This document shows positions 25,552 to 34,414 of a stretch of DNA of 64,000 nt, piece after piece. The stretch spans positions 62,001 through 126,000 of the forward strand of contig NZ_JAOXSR010000009.1 in NCBI RefSeq assembly GCF_026163685.1, read 5' to 3'. Positions within the stretch are counted from its first letter, which is position 1; each line of letters starts with the position of its first letter. The notes below the pieces were generated by a model. It was not told the DNA's origin. It worked only from the letters and a program-made list of their open reading frames with translations, and did no database searches. The translations under genes and the position numbers were made by a program. This stretch comes from Oerskovia flava (GTDB lineage Bacteria > Actinomycetota > Actinomycetes > Actinomycetales > Cellulomonadaceae).

Positions 25552-26262
25552 TCAGTAGCTGACGGGATCCTCGTCGACGTTCTGGATCGCGGCCATCCGC
25601 TCTCCCAGCTCGAGCTGCCACGCGGCGAGCTCCGCCAGGGGCGTCGGCGTGCGGGTGGCCGCCGCGATGCCCAGGGACTCGTCCGACCAGAGCGGCGGGT
25701 AGACGCTCAGCCCCTCGGCGGGCGTGAGCTCGGCGAGGTCGCGCTCCCACCCCGGCCAGCGAAGGCCGGCGTAGAACTCGTCCGTGCCCCCGCTGACGGC
25801 CCACTCCGTGAACGCGGCCTGGCCGAACCCGAGGTCGAACCACGTGAGGGAGTCGGTCGTGAAGTAGTGCACGTCCCCTAGCGGGCCCGGTAGGCCGCCG
25901 CCGTTGAGGGCGAACGTCCCGCCGAGGACGTCGACGGCGACGACGAGCCAGGACGGCGCGGCGCTCTGCTCCGTGGGATCACCCAGACCGTTGGCGGTCG
26001 CGAGGTCGAGCAGCCCTTCCCCGCCGCCGCCCAGGAGGCGCAGCCAGCCCTCGTCGACGAGCACGCCGCCCGTGTGCAGGGCGAGGGAGCCGAGGGTCGA
26101 GCGGGTCGTGACCTGCAGGCGGTAGAGCACCTCCGGTGCCCACGGGGGCGCGGGCAGGACGTCCACCCCGGCGCGCCCGAGCATCCGGGAGAGGGTCGGC
26201 CACGCCGGGTCGTCGACCTCTGCGAGCTCCGCAGTCGTCCTGAGACCCATGGCGCGCATCAT
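25552..26262 (-). CDS. DUF2625 domain protein
   Basis: A 236-residue cytoplasmic protein filled by one DUF2625 domain. Its characteristic stretches are ELAEVDDPAWPTL, LALHTGGVLVDEGWLRLLG, DVLGGTFALNGGGLPG, DVHYFTTDSLTWFDLG, YAGLRWPGWERDL and the closing PPLWSDE. The function of the family is unknown; immunity or metabolic roles have not been established to my knowledge. Alternative ATG starts exist at 26259 and 26250. There is no obvious operon partner: the prp regulator is 84 bases downstream on the same strand with its own promoter. Confidence 0.85.
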   Translation of the reverse strand: MMRAMGLRTTAELAEVDDPAWPTLSRMLGRAGVDVLPAPPWAPEVLYRLQVTTRSTLGSLALHTGGVLVDEGWLRLLGGGGEGLLDLATANGLGDPTEQSAAPSWLVVAVDVLGGTFALNGGGLPGPLGDVHYFTTDSLTWFDLGFGQAAFTEWAVSGGTDEFYAGLRWPGWERDLAELTPAEGLSVYPPLWSDESLGIAAATRTPTPLAELAAWQLELGERMAAIQNVDEDPVSY

Positions 26263-26369
26263 GCCATGCCAGCCTCAGCACGGGAACGGCGGATGCGCAA
26301 CCGGAAGCGCATACGGGGTCTTTGCGAGAGATGTCGTGCGCACCAGGCCCTCCGGGGGCCCAGAACTGC

Positions 26370-27185
26370 TCAGACGAGCCCGGCCACGACGTCGTACCCG
26401 AGCGTGCAGATCAGCGCTCCGACGACCAGGACGAAGACCACGCGCACGAACCCGCTGCCCTGGGCGACCGCCATGCGGGCGCCGATGTACGCGCCGACGA
26501 GGTTCGCCACGCCCATCGCCAGGCCGAGCCCCCAGATCACCGCACCGTAGGGCACGAAGAAGATCAGAGCGCCGGCGTTCGTGGCGAAGTTCGCGATCTT
26601 CGCCAGGGCCGACGCCGGCAGGAACGCGTAGCCCAGCACGCTCACCAGCGTGATGACGAAGAAGGTCCCCGTCCCCGGGCCGAGCAGCCCGTCGTACGCC
26701 CCGATGACCAGCCCGATGCCGGCCGCCGCCCACCGGTGGCCGTTGCCCTCCCAGCGCAGCGCCGTCGTGTGGCCGAGCCCTGGCCGCAGCAGCGTGTAGG
26801 CGGCCACCCCGACGAGCACGACGAGGATGATCGGCGTGAACAGGTCGGCGGGGATGCGGGCGGCGAGCGCAGCGCCGCCGACGGCGCCGACCAGGGCCGC
26901 GAGCGCCATCGGCCCCGCGGTCGTGAGGTCGGGACCGACGCGGCGGTAGTACGTCGCGGCGCTCACCGAGGTGCCCATGATGCTCGCGAGCTTGTTCGTC
27001 GCGAGCGCCTGCACGGGGCTGATGCCGGGCACGAGCAGCAGCGCGGGGAGCTGGACCAGGCCGCCGCCCCCGACGACGGCGTCGATCCATCCGGCCGTGA
27101 GCGCCGCCAGGAGCAGCAGGACGACCGTGAGGACGTCGAGATCAAGACCCTCCGCGCCGGGCAACGTCACGGCGTGGAGGGTCAC
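26370..27185 (-). CDS. TauE/SafE (TSUP) family sulfite/anion exporter, YfcA-like
   Basis: A 271-residue membrane protein with eight hydrophobic helices in two repeats. Each half has the family motif: AGWIDAVVGGGGLVQLPALL with a following ATNKLASIMGT near residues 30-70, and GAYDGLLGPGTGTFF with KIANFATNAGAL near 155-205. Family members move sulfite, sulfonates or organic acids; the substrate is unknown. The GTG at 27185 is preceded by AGGAG at 6 bases. It diverges from the ABC operon at 27302 across a 116-base spacer. Confidence 0.88.
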   Translation of the reverse strand: MTLHAVTLPGAEGLDLDVLTVVLLLLAALTAGWIDAVVGGGGLVQLPALLLVPGISPVQALATNKLASIMGTSVSAATYYRRVGPDLTTAGPMALAALVGAVGGAALAARIPADLFTPIILVVLVGVAAYTLLRPGLGHTTALRWEGNGHRWAAAGIGLVIGAYDGLLGPGTGTFFVITLVSVLGYAFLPASALAKIANFATNAGALIFFVPYGAVIWGLGLAMGVANLVGAYIGARMAVAQGSGFVRVVFVLVVGALICTLGYDVVAGLV

Positions 27186-27268
27186 GCCCTACTCCTACCA
27201 TGTGGTCGGCCTCGAACCGTCGTCCTGGGCCGCAGACACGGACGTCGTGAAGAATGGGTGAAACTCCC

Positions 27269-27295
27269 TTGGGGCGCACCAGAACCCGCTAGTGT
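27269..27295 (+). promoter_or_regulatory. Leaderless promoter of the ABC exporter at 27302
   Basis: TTGGGG (27269-27274), 15-base spacer, TAGTGT (27290-27295), then CTGCTC and the ATG at 27302. No ribosome site is present. Confidence 0.5.
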
Positions 27296-27301
27296 CTGCT
27301 C

Positions 27302-28276
27302 ATGACCAGCGCAGGGGCACCACCGGGCGACAGCGGCGACGACCGGTCGGGGACGGTGACGGGGCATGGCGGCATCGTCGTGACCGATGTGCACCGGGCC
27401 TTCGGCGAGGTCCGCGCGGTAGACGGCGTCGACCTCGTCGCCCGTCCCGGAGCGGTCACCGCGCTCGTCGGGCCGAACGGCTCGGGCAAGACGACGCTGC
27501 TGCTCGTCCTCGCCGGTCTGCTCGTCCCCGACACGGGTTCGGTGCGCATCGCCGGGTACGACCCGGTAACCGAGAACTACGCGGCCCGCGCCCGCACGGG
27601 GTGGATGCCCGACACCTTCGGAACGTGGGACTCCCTGACCTCCCGCGAGGTGCTGACCACGGTCGCCGCCGCATACCGGCTCCCTCGCGAGCTGGGCGTG
27701 CAGCGCGCCGCCGAGCTCCTCGAGCTCGTGCACCTCACCGAGTACGCGGACACCCCCGCGCACGTGCTGTCCCGAGGGCAGAAGCAGCGCCTGGGCCTGG
27801 CCCGCGCGCTGGTCCACGACCCCGACGTCCTGCTGCTCGACGAGCCCGCGAGCGGCCTCGACCCCCGCTCGCGCGTCGATCTGCGCGGGCTGCTGCGCCG
27901 GCTCGCCGCCGAGGGCAAGACCGTGCTCGTCTCGAGCCACGTCCTCGCCGAGCTCGACGAGATGGCCGACGACGCGGTGTTCCTCTCCCGCGGTCGCACC
28001 GTGGCCTCCGAGTCCGTCGAGTCGGCGTCCGCCGCCCGGCGCACGTGGCGGGTCCGCGCGCTGGATCCCGAGCCCCTCGCCGCCTGGCTCACCGCGGCGG
28101 GCGTGCCGTTCACCGTCGAGGAGGACGGCGCCGCGCTCCTGTCGCTCGACGGCGACCCCTCGGCGGCCGCGCTCCTGCGCGACGCGGTCGGCGCGGGAGT
28201 CCCGATCGCGAGCATCGCACCGTCCAGCGGCGCGCTCGAACAGGCATATCTGGCACTCGAGGAGGAGCGGAGATGA
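27302..28276 (+). CDS. ABC-2 exporter ATP-binding protein
   Basis: A 324-residue ATPase. Walker A GPNGSGKTTLL lies near residue 58, the signature LSRGQKQRLGLARAL near 156, Walker B VLLLDEPASGLDPRS near 176 and the H-loop VSSHVLAELDE near 212. The C-terminal ~90 residues match the domain of long-chain CcmA-like exporters. The ATG follows a leaderless promoter layout, and its stop overlaps the permease start (ATGA). Confidence 0.92.
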   Translation: MTSAGAPPGDSGDDRSGTVTGHGGIVVTDVHRAFGEVRAVDGVDLVARPGAVTALVGPNGSGKTTLLLVLAGLLVPDTGSVRIAGYDPVTENYAARARTGWMPDTFGTWDSLTSREVLTTVAAAYRLPRELGVQRAAELLELVHLTEYADTPAHVLSRGQKQRLGLARALVHDPDVLLLDEPASGLDPRSRVDLRGLLRRLAAEGKTVLVSSHVLAELDEMADDAVFLSRGRTVASESVESASAARRTWRVRALDPEPLAAWLTAAGVPFTVEEDGAALLSLDGDPSAAALLRDAVGAGVPIASIAPSSGALEQAYLALEEERR

Positions 28277-29433
28277 GCACCGACACGCAGACCGGCACCG
28301 GCGCCCCCGCGGCCGTCCCCGGCGAGATCGCCCCTCGAGGAGACTGGGCGCTGAGCTGGAACGGCGTGCGGACCGTCGCGACCCTGGAGCTGCGCCAGCG
28401 CCTGCGCTCGACGCGCTGGAAGATCGCCCTGGTCGTGTGGTTCGTCGTGGTCGGCGGCATCACGCTGCTGACCACGGGAGCGGTCGGGCTGCTGTCCGAT
28501 TCTCCCGGCATGGACGACCCTCGGACACCGCTCGGCCCGCTCGTCTTCGGCATCGTCGTCTTCTTCGTGCTGTTCCTCGGCCTGCTCGTCGCCCCGACGC
28601 TCAGCGCGTCGGCGATCAACGGCGACCGCAACGCCGGCACCCTCGCCACGCTCCAGGTCACGCTGCTGACGGCGGCCGAGATCGTCGTCGGGAAGCTGCT
28701 GGCCGCGTGGGCCGCCGCCCTGGCCTTCCTCGTGGCGAGCATCCCGTTCATCGCCTTCGCTCTTGTCCTGGGCGGGTTGTCCGTCGTCGCGCTGCTCAGC
28801 ACGCTCGGGCTGCTCGCGATCATGCTGGGTGTCGTCTGCGCCGTCGGGCTCGGGTTCTCCGCGCTGACGACCAAGACCTCGGGCTCGGCCGTGCTCACCT
28901 ACCTCGTGGTCGGCGGGTTGTCGATCGTCTCCGTCGTGCTGTTCGGCCTCACCACGCCGCTCGTGACTGTCCGGGACGAGCCGGTCCGCGTGTGGGCACC
29001 GGCCGACACCTACGACGGACTCGTGGAGCCCACCGGTTCGCCGCAGTGCGAGTGGCGGACCGAGGAGCAGTGGGTCGTGCACACCGAGCGGACGTGGTGG
29101 TTGCTCGCGGTCAACCCGTTCGTCGTCGTCGCGGACGCGGCTGGCTCCCCCGTCGACGACGAGTTCATGGGTGCCGCCGACCCGCTGTCCGGTATCCGCT
29201 GGGCGGTCCGCGAGGCCCGCAGCGGGCCGGCGGACGAGGTGGACTACTGCTTCGACTGGTACGGCAACCCGGTCGGCGACTCGCCGGTCGCGGAGCGGGT
29301 CCCCGACTCGTCGCCCGTGTGGCCGTGGGGGCTGGGCGTCAACCTGCTGCTGGGCATCGGTGGTGTGCTCGTCGCCGTGCGCCGGCTGCGGATCCCGCAC
29401 CGGAAGCTGCCGCGGGGCACCCGGGTCGCCTGA
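28273..29433 (+). CDS. ABC-2 exporter permease with large extracytoplasmic domain
   Basis: A 386-residue membrane protein. Five N-terminal helices lie near 53-78, 95-120, 145-170, 175-200 and 215-240, then an extracytoplasmic region of about 120 residues (245-365) with two Cys (PQCEW and DYCFDW) that could form a disulfide, then a last helix near 345-365 and a basic tail. The segment INGDRNAGTLATLQVTLL is the ABC-2 coupling signature. It is coupled to the ATPase by ATGA. The substrate is unknown; the large external domain separates it from the two ABC-2 permeases at 13.6-16.3 kb. Confidence 0.85.
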   Translation: MSTDTQTGTGAPAAVPGEIAPRGDWALSWNGVRTVATLELRQRLRSTRWKIALVVWFVVVGGITLLTTGAVGLLSDSPGMDDPRTPLGPLVFGIVVFFVLFLGLLVAPTLSASAINGDRNAGTLATLQVTLLTAAEIVVGKLLAAWAAALAFLVASIPFIAFALVLGGLSVVALLSTLGLLAIMLGVVCAVGLGFSALTTKTSGSAVLTYLVVGGLSIVSVVLFGLTTPLVTVRDEPVRVWAPADTYDGLVEPTGSPQCEWRTEEQWVVHTERTWWLLAVNPFVVVADAAGSPVDDEFMGAADPLSGIRWAVREARSGPADEVDYCFDWYGNPVGDSPVAERVPDSSPVWPWGLGVNLLLGIGGVLVAVRRLRIPHRKLPRGTRVA

Positions 29434-29456
29434 GGCGGCCCGGTTCGAGGACTCCG

Positions 29457-29481
29457 GTCCTGGCGGGCTACCCGTCAGGAC
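29457..29481. terminator. Bidirectional terminator between convergent genes
   Basis: GTCCTGGCGGG (29457-29467) / CCCGTCAGGAC (29471-29481), 10 of 11 pairs, 3-base loop, between the ABC permease and the DUF5063 gene; the latter's stop lies in the right arm. Confidence 0.55.
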
Positions 29482-30044
29482 TGGAGGGCGTCGTACTCCG
29501 CCTCGGCGGCGACGTCGTCCTCGACGTCGAGGCGCAGGTGCGCGAGCACGAGCTGCATGACCCGCAGCGCGCTGGCGGCTCGTTCGCCCCACAGCGACAG
29601 GTAGGAGAACTGCCACCACCACAGCGCCTCGAGCTCGCGGCCGGAGTCGTAGTGCTGCAGGCCCTTCGCGAGCGACTCCGCGATGCACGCGATGTCGCCC
29701 GAGACGGACGCACGGCCGACCTCGGCCCCCAGGACCGGGTCGACGATCTCGACGTACTCGTCGAGGCTGTCCAGGAGCTGGGCGAGACCCTCCCGCAGCG
29801 GGTCCACGTCGGTGTCGGGACCGGCGTCGGGCTCGAAGCGCTCGACCGGCACGACGTCGACCATCGCGCCCAGCCGGGCTCCGGCGGCGAGCATGTCGGA
29901 GGTCGCGAGCAGCAAGAGCGGCAGTGCCGCCTCGGGGACGGCACCGGAGGCGACCTGGGCCGTGGTCTCGAGGAAGGCGCGCGACTGGCCGGAGACCGCC
30001 TGCGCGACCCCGCGCAGGTCCGACCCGGACGTCACCTCAGCCAC
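29475..30044 (-). CDS. DUF5063 domain protein
   Basis: A 189-residue all-helical soluble protein. The DUF5063 pattern includes [20 protein letters not shown], the central [17 protein letters not shown] and the closing [14 protein letters not shown]. It is found next to recR in many actinobacteria, and here its start overlaps the recR stop by 8 bases. The function is unknown; strict linkage to recR suggests but does not prove a role in recombination or replication. Confidence 0.88.
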   Translation of the reverse strand: MAEVTSGSDLRGVAQAVSGQSRAFLETTAQVASGAVPEAALPLLLLATSDMLAAGARLGAMVDVVPVERFEPDAGPDTDVDPLREGLAQLLDSLDEYVEIVDPVLGAEVGRASVSGDIACIAESLAKGLQHYDSGRELEALWWWQFSYLSLWGERAASALRVMQLVLAHLRLDVEDDVAAEAEYDALQS

Positions 30045-30636
30045 CGACCAACCTCCTGCCCTCGAACGCCCGTCCGAGGGTCACCTCGTCGGCGTACTCC
30101 AAGTCTCCCCCGACAGGCAGCCCGGACGCGAGGCGAGTCACGCGCAGGCCCATGGGGCCGAGCATTCGAGCGAGGTAGGTCGCCGTCGCCTCGCCCTCGA
30201 CGTTCGGGTCGGTCGCGAGGATGACCTCCTGGACCTCCCCGTCCGCGAGCCGCCCGAGGAGCTCCTTGATGCGCAGGTCGTCGGGCCCGACGTTCTCGAT
30301 CGGGTTGATCGCACCGCCGAGCACGTGGTACTTGCCACGGAACTCTCGGGTGCGCTCGATCGCGACGACATCCTTGGGCTCCTCGACCACGCAGATCACG
30401 GCGGTCGAGCGCCGCGGGTCGCGGCACACCCGGCACTGCTCGGACTCGGCGACGTTCCCGCAGGTCTCGCAGAACCGCACCCGCGCCTTCACCTCGGTGA
30501 GGGCGTCCACCAGACGACGCACGTCGGTGGCGTCCGTCGCCAGCAGGTGGAAGGCGATCCTCTGGGCACTCTTGGGGCCGACCCCGGGGAGTCGGCCGAG
30601 CTCGTCGATCAGGTCCTGGACCGCGCCTTCGTACAC
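30037..30636 (-). CDS. recR: Recombination mediator RecR
   Basis: A 199-residue protein of normal length. Helix-hairpin-helix [19 protein letters not shown] lies at about 13-31, the four-Cys zinc motif CETCGN...CRVC at 57-73, and the Toprim domain (80-175) with [34 protein letters not shown] and the closing [14 protein letters not shown]. With RecF/RecO it loads RecA on gapped DNA. The usual neighbour ybaB/ebfC is not present; a VOC gene occupies its place upstream. Confidence 0.96.
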   Translation of the reverse strand: MYEGAVQDLIDELGRLPGVGPKSAQRIAFHLLATDATDVRRLVDALTEVKARVRFCETCGNVAESEQCRVCRDPRRSTAVICVVEEPKDVVAIERTREFRGKYHVLGGAINPIENVGPDDLRIKELLGRLADGEVQEVILATDPNVEGEATATYLARMLGPMGLRVTRLASGLPVGGDLEYADEVTLGRAFEGRRLVGG

Positions 30637-30645
30637 GCCCCCAGC

Positions 30646-31071
30646 CTACGGGTCCGTCGCGACGAGCTCGGCCTCGAAGCCGTCGACGTCCTCGACGTAC
30701 GCCGCGTAGTGGTCCGGGCCGCCCGCGTACGGGTGCCGGTCGGTGAACAGCAGCGCCCAGCCGTGCTCCGTGCACGCCTCGGCGAGCCGGTCGACGTCCG
30801 CCCGCGTCCCGGCGCTGAACGCCAGGTGGTTGAGCCCCGGCCTCGTGCGGTCGTGGGCCGCGGACGTCAGCCCGGGGCTCTGCTCGACGACGACGTAGGT
30901 CGCACCGAGCCGCCAGCTACGACCATCCTCCCACTCCTGGAACGGCGTGTAGCCGAGCTCGGTGAGCAGCCACCCCCAGGAGCGGGTGGCGCGCCGGAGG
31001 TCGGGCACCCAGAGCTCGACATGGTGGAGCGCACCGCGGGTCGCGGCGTCCGGGGCGGTCGGCTCAGGCAC
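30646..31071 (-). CDS. VOC (glyoxalase/bleomycin-resistance fold) family protein
   Basis: A 141-residue single-domain protein. Paired beta-alpha-beta units carry metal-ligand-like residues: LHHVELWV (His, Glu) near 16, VVVEQSPG near 62, LNHLAFSAG near 82, and DPD/GFEAELVA near 134. The fold includes lyases, dioxygenases and binding proteins, so the function is open. The GTG start overlaps the last 8 bases of dnaX (GTGCCTGA), and it lies 9 bases before recR, so it is embedded in the dnaX-recR operon where ybaB is normally found. Confidence 0.85.
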   Translation of the reverse strand: MPEPTAPDAATRGALHHVELWVPDLRRATRSWGWLLTELGYTPFQEWEDGRSWRLGATYVVVEQSPGLTSAAHDRTRPGLNHLAFSAGTRADVDRLAEACTEHGWALLFTDRHPYAGGPDHYAAYVEDVDGFEAELVATDP

Positions 31072-33709
31072 CGTTGTCGATGATCTCCTCGACGATGACG
31101 CCACCGAGCATGGTCGCGACGAGCGGTGCGCCGACGAGGCCCGTCGACGCGAGATCCACGTCGTCCTCCGAGGGCTCGTCGTCGGACCCCTGCACCACCG
31201 CGGTCGACGTCCGGGCACGCTGCTCCGCAGCCTGCCGCTCAGCCGCCTGACGCCGCGACTCCCGCACCGTGCCCGTCGCCGCGCGACCCGGGGCCGGCGC
31301 TGTCGTTGCAGGAGCCGTCTGCGCAGGAGCAGTCGGCACCGCCGAGGACTGTCGCGGGGAGGACGGTGCGGAAGCGGACCGTGCCGGGGCCGAGTCCTCG
31401 AAGACGGGCGGCGCCTCGGGCGCGTCGTCGAGGTCGGCCGGCGGCTCGTGCAGCGGGACGCCGGCGAGCCAGGCCTCGTCCGCCGCGTCGACGACGGGCG
31501 TCCTCGCCGGGGCCGGGCGCTCGACCACGGCGACCGCTGCGGGCTGCGGCGAGGCGCCCTGAGCAGTCCGGGCCGTGTCAGTGCCGGTGCCGGTGCCGGC
31601 ACTGACACGGCCGGAGCCGTGGCCGGTGTTGCCCTGCGCAACGGTCGTCGGTCCGGAGCCAGAGGTCGGGCTCGACACCTGGTCCGGTGCCTGGACCGGT
31701 GACGGGGCGTCCGTGACGGTCGAGCGGCTCTCGGGTGCCCGGACGGACGCGCGTGGGAGCGTGGCCGTCCCCGCACCCGGGTCACCCGCCGCGGGCGGGG
31801 CTGCCGGGGTGGCGGACCCACCACCCTCGTCCAGCCGGGCCTCGACCCGCACCTGGAACCCGAGCGTCTGGTAGACGGCCTCCTGGACCGCGCCGGTGTG
31901 CCGCGAGGACGAGAACGTCCGCGCGAGGGCCGGGGTCTGGAACGCCAGGTACAGCACCTCGGCGGTCAGCTCCGCGACCTGGGCGTTGGCGCTCACCAGG
32001 GACCACGTCACCCGGCTCGAGCTGAGCGTCTGCAGGACCTCCGGCCACCGCCGCCGCAGCACCTCCGTGCTCAGCGAGCCGACCGCCGCGCTCGCCGCGG
32101 CCTGCTGCGACGCGGCGTCCGGCGCGGCCGGGACCGCGGCCTCGGCGTGATCGCGCTGCTCACCGGTGTCGATCGGCTCTGCGGTCTCGGCCGGTTCTGC
32201 AGTCTCGGTCGGTTCTGCAGTCTCGGTCGGCTCCGCGGTGTCGGACGCCTCAGGAGCGTCGGTCGACGCGGCGGACTCCGGCGAGACCGGCTCGGCGGGC
32301 GTCGGCTCTGCCACGCCGGGTCCTGCCGGTGCGGCCTCAGCGGGCGGCGGCTCCGTGGGCTGGACGGGCGGCGTCGCGGCGACCGGCTTCGCGGCCTGCA
32401 GTGCCGCACGGGCGGCGGCGGCCCCGCTCAGGCCACCGGCGGGCCCGGCGATCGACGGGCGCGCGACGGGCGGCGCGGCGCTGGGTGCGGCGGCGGCGAC
32501 CCGCGCGGCAGGGACGGGACCGCTCGCGGCGCCCGCTCCCAGCCCACCCCGCTCCAGACGGTCGAGCCGGGCGGCGAACCCGGCCGCGCCGTCGTCGGCC
32601 CCCGGGAGCAGGAGCCGCGCGCAGAGCAGCTCGAGGTGCAGCCGCGGCGACGTGGCGCCGCTCATCTCGGTGAGCGCGGCGTTGACGAGGTCGGCTGCGC
32701 GGGAGAGCTCGGCGACGCCGAGGTTCCCCGCCTGCGTCTTCATGCGGGCGAGCTGGTCCGCGGGCAGGTCGCGCAGCACCGCGTCGGCGGCGTCCCCGGA
32801 CACGGCGATGACGATGAGGTCGCGCAGACGTTCGAGGACGTCCTCGACGAACCGGCGGGGCTCGTGGCCCGTGGCGATGACCTGGTCGACGACCCGGAAG
32901 ATGCTCGCGCCGTCGCGTGCCGCGAGCGCCTCCACCACGTCGTCGAGCAGGGTGGCGTGCGTGAAGCCGAGCAGCGCGACGGCGCGCTCGTAGTCGACGG
33001 TGCCGCTGTCCGCGCCGGCGATGAGCTGGTCCATGACGGACAGCGAGTCGCGGACCGAACCGCCGCCCGCGCGGGTCACGAGCGGCACGACGCCCGCGCC
33101 GATCTCCATGCCCTCGGCCGTGCAGAGCTGCTCGAGGTAGGGGCCCAGCACGTCCGGCGGGACGAGGCGGAACGGGTAGTGGTGCGTGCGAGAGCGGATG
33201 GTCCCGATGACCTTGTCCGGCTCCGTCGTCGCGAAGATGAACTTCACGTGCGGCGGCGGCTCCTCGACGATCTTCAGCAGCGCGTTGAAGCCCTGCGCCG
33301 TGACCATGTGGGCCTCGTCGAGGATGAAGATCTTGTAGCGGTCGCGCGCCGGGGCGAAGGCCGCGCGCTCCCGCAGGTCGCGGGCGTCGTCGACGCCGTT
33401 GTGGGACGCCGCGTCGATCTCGACGACGTCCAGGCTGCCCGACCCGCCGCGCGCGAGCTCGATGCACGAGGGGCACTGCCCGCACGGGGTGTCGATCGGC
33501 GTCTCGGGGGTGTTCTCGACGCAGTTGAGCGTGCGCGCGAGGATGCGGGCCGACGTCGTCTTGCCGCAGCCACGGGGGCCGGAGAACAGATAGGCGTGCG
33601 TGATGCGACCGGTGCGCAACGCCTGCATGAGCGGACCGGTCACGTGGTCCTGGCCGATCACCTCGGAGAAGGTCTCGGGCCGGTAGCGGCGGTACAGGGC
33701 GGTGCTCAC
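31064..33709 (-). CDS. dnaX: DNA polymerase III subunits gamma and tau
   Basis: An 881-residue clamp-loader subunit. The AAA+ core (1-~370) has TALYRRYRPETFSEVIGQDHV, Walker A FSGPRGCGKTTSARI, the four-Cys zinc site C...C.QCPSC, Walker B FILDEAHM and sensor FATTEPDKV. After ~390 there is a long Ala/Pro/Glu linker with ETAEPTETAEP-type repeats, then the conserved tau domain (about 540-620) and more low-complexity sequence. The length is large even for actinobacteria because of the linkers. No A-rich slippery site for a frameshifted gamma form is visible. GTG at 33709. Confidence 0.95.
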   Translation of the reverse strand: MSTALYRRYRPETFSEVIGQDHVTGPLMQALRTGRITHAYLFSGPRGCGKTTSARILARTLNCVENTPETPIDTPCGQCPSCIELARGGSGSLDVVEIDAASHNGVDDARDLRERAAFAPARDRYKIFILDEAHMVTAQGFNALLKIVEEPPPHVKFIFATTEPDKVIGTIRSRTHHYPFRLVPPDVLGPYLEQLCTAEGMEIGAGVVPLVTRAGGGSVRDSLSVMDQLIAGADSGTVDYERAVALLGFTHATLLDDVVEALAARDGASIFRVVDQVIATGHEPRRFVEDVLERLRDLIVIAVSGDAADAVLRDLPADQLARMKTQAGNLGVAELSRAADLVNAALTEMSGATSPRLHLELLCARLLLPGADDGAAGFAARLDRLERGGLGAGAASGPVPAARVAAAAPSAAPPVARPSIAGPAGGLSGAAAARAALQAAKPVAATPPVQPTEPPPAEAAPAGPGVAEPTPAEPVSPESAASTDAPEASDTAEPTETAEPTETAEPAETAEPIDTGEQRDHAEAAVPAAPDAASQQAAASAAVGSLSTEVLRRRWPEVLQTLSSSRVTWSLVSANAQVAELTAEVLYLAFQTPALARTFSSSRHTGAVQEAVYQTLGFQVRVEARLDEGGGSATPAAPPAAGDPGAGTATLPRASVRAPESRSTVTDAPSPVQAPDQVSSPTSGSGPTTVAQGNTGHGSGRVSAGTGTGTDTARTAQGASPQPAAVAVVERPAPARTPVVDAADEAWLAGVPLHEPPADLDDAPEAPPVFEDSAPARSASAPSSPRQSSAVPTAPAQTAPATTAPAPGRAATGTVRESRRQAAERQAAEQRARTSTAVVQGSDDEPSEDDVDLASTGLVGAPLVATMLGGVIVEEIIDNGA

Positions 33710-33757
33710 CCCGGCAACTCTAGACGGCCCGACCCACATCCACGACGTGCCGGAACC

Positions 33758-34414
33758 TCATCGGTGCAGGGCCTTGCGCGCGAGGGTGTTCCCCAGCCAC
33801 TGCACGAGCTGGACGATCACGACGATGATCACGACGACCGCGACCGTGACCTCCCAGTTGTACTGCCGGTAGCCGTAGACGATCGCGAAGTCTCCCAGCC
33901 CACCACCGCCGAGGTATCCCGCCATGGCGGACATGTCGAGCACACCGATGAACAGGAACGTGTACCCGAGGATCAGCGGCGCGAGCGCCTCCGGGATGAG
34001 GACCGTGAAGATGATCCGCAGCGGCGACGCACCCATGGCCCGCGCGGCCTCGATCACCCCCGGGTCGATGCTCACGAGGTTCTGCTCGACGAGCCGCGCG
34101 AACACGAACGCCGCCATGATCGTCATCGCGAACGTCACGGCCTCGATCCCGATCCGCCGGCCCACCACGGCCTGCGTGAGCGGCCCGATCGCCACGATGA
34201 AGATGATGAAGGGGATCGGTCGCACGATGTTCACGGCGACGTTGATGACGTTGAACACCACGGAGTTCTGCAGGAAGCTGCCCTGCCGCGAGACGTAGAG
34301 CCCCAGCCCGAGCAGCAGCCCGGCGACCCCACCCACGCCCAGCGTGATGAGGACCATGTACATGGTCTGGCCGAACGCCTCGACCAGCAGCGGAACAAGA
34401 CGGTCCCAGCTCAT
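33758..34414 (-). CDS. metI: Methionine ABC importer permease
   Basis: A 218-residue permease with five membrane helices. The EAA coupling loop is EAARAMGASPLRIIFTVLIPEALAPLI (reported in parts: EAARAMGASP near residue 127), and YLGGGGLGDFAIVYGYRQY near 175 is the methionine-permease signature. The ATG overlaps the metN stop (ATGA). Third gene of metQNI. Confidence 0.95.
   Translation of the reverse strand: MSWDRLVPLLVEAFGQTMYMVLITLGVGGVAGLLLGLGLYVSRQGSFLQNSVVFNVINVAVNIVRPIPFIIFIVAIGPLTQAVVGRRIGIEAVTFAMTIMAAFVFARLVEQNLVSIDPGVIEAARAMGASPLRIIFTVLIPEALAPLILGYTFLFIGVLDMSAMAGYLGGGGLGDFAIVYGYRQYNWEVTVAVVVIIVVIVQLVQWLGNTLARKALHR

Noticed and set aside
31064-33709. Programmed frameshift making a gamma subunit from dnaX
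   Set aside because: No A-rich slippery heptamer followed by a stem was seen in the GC-rich linker.
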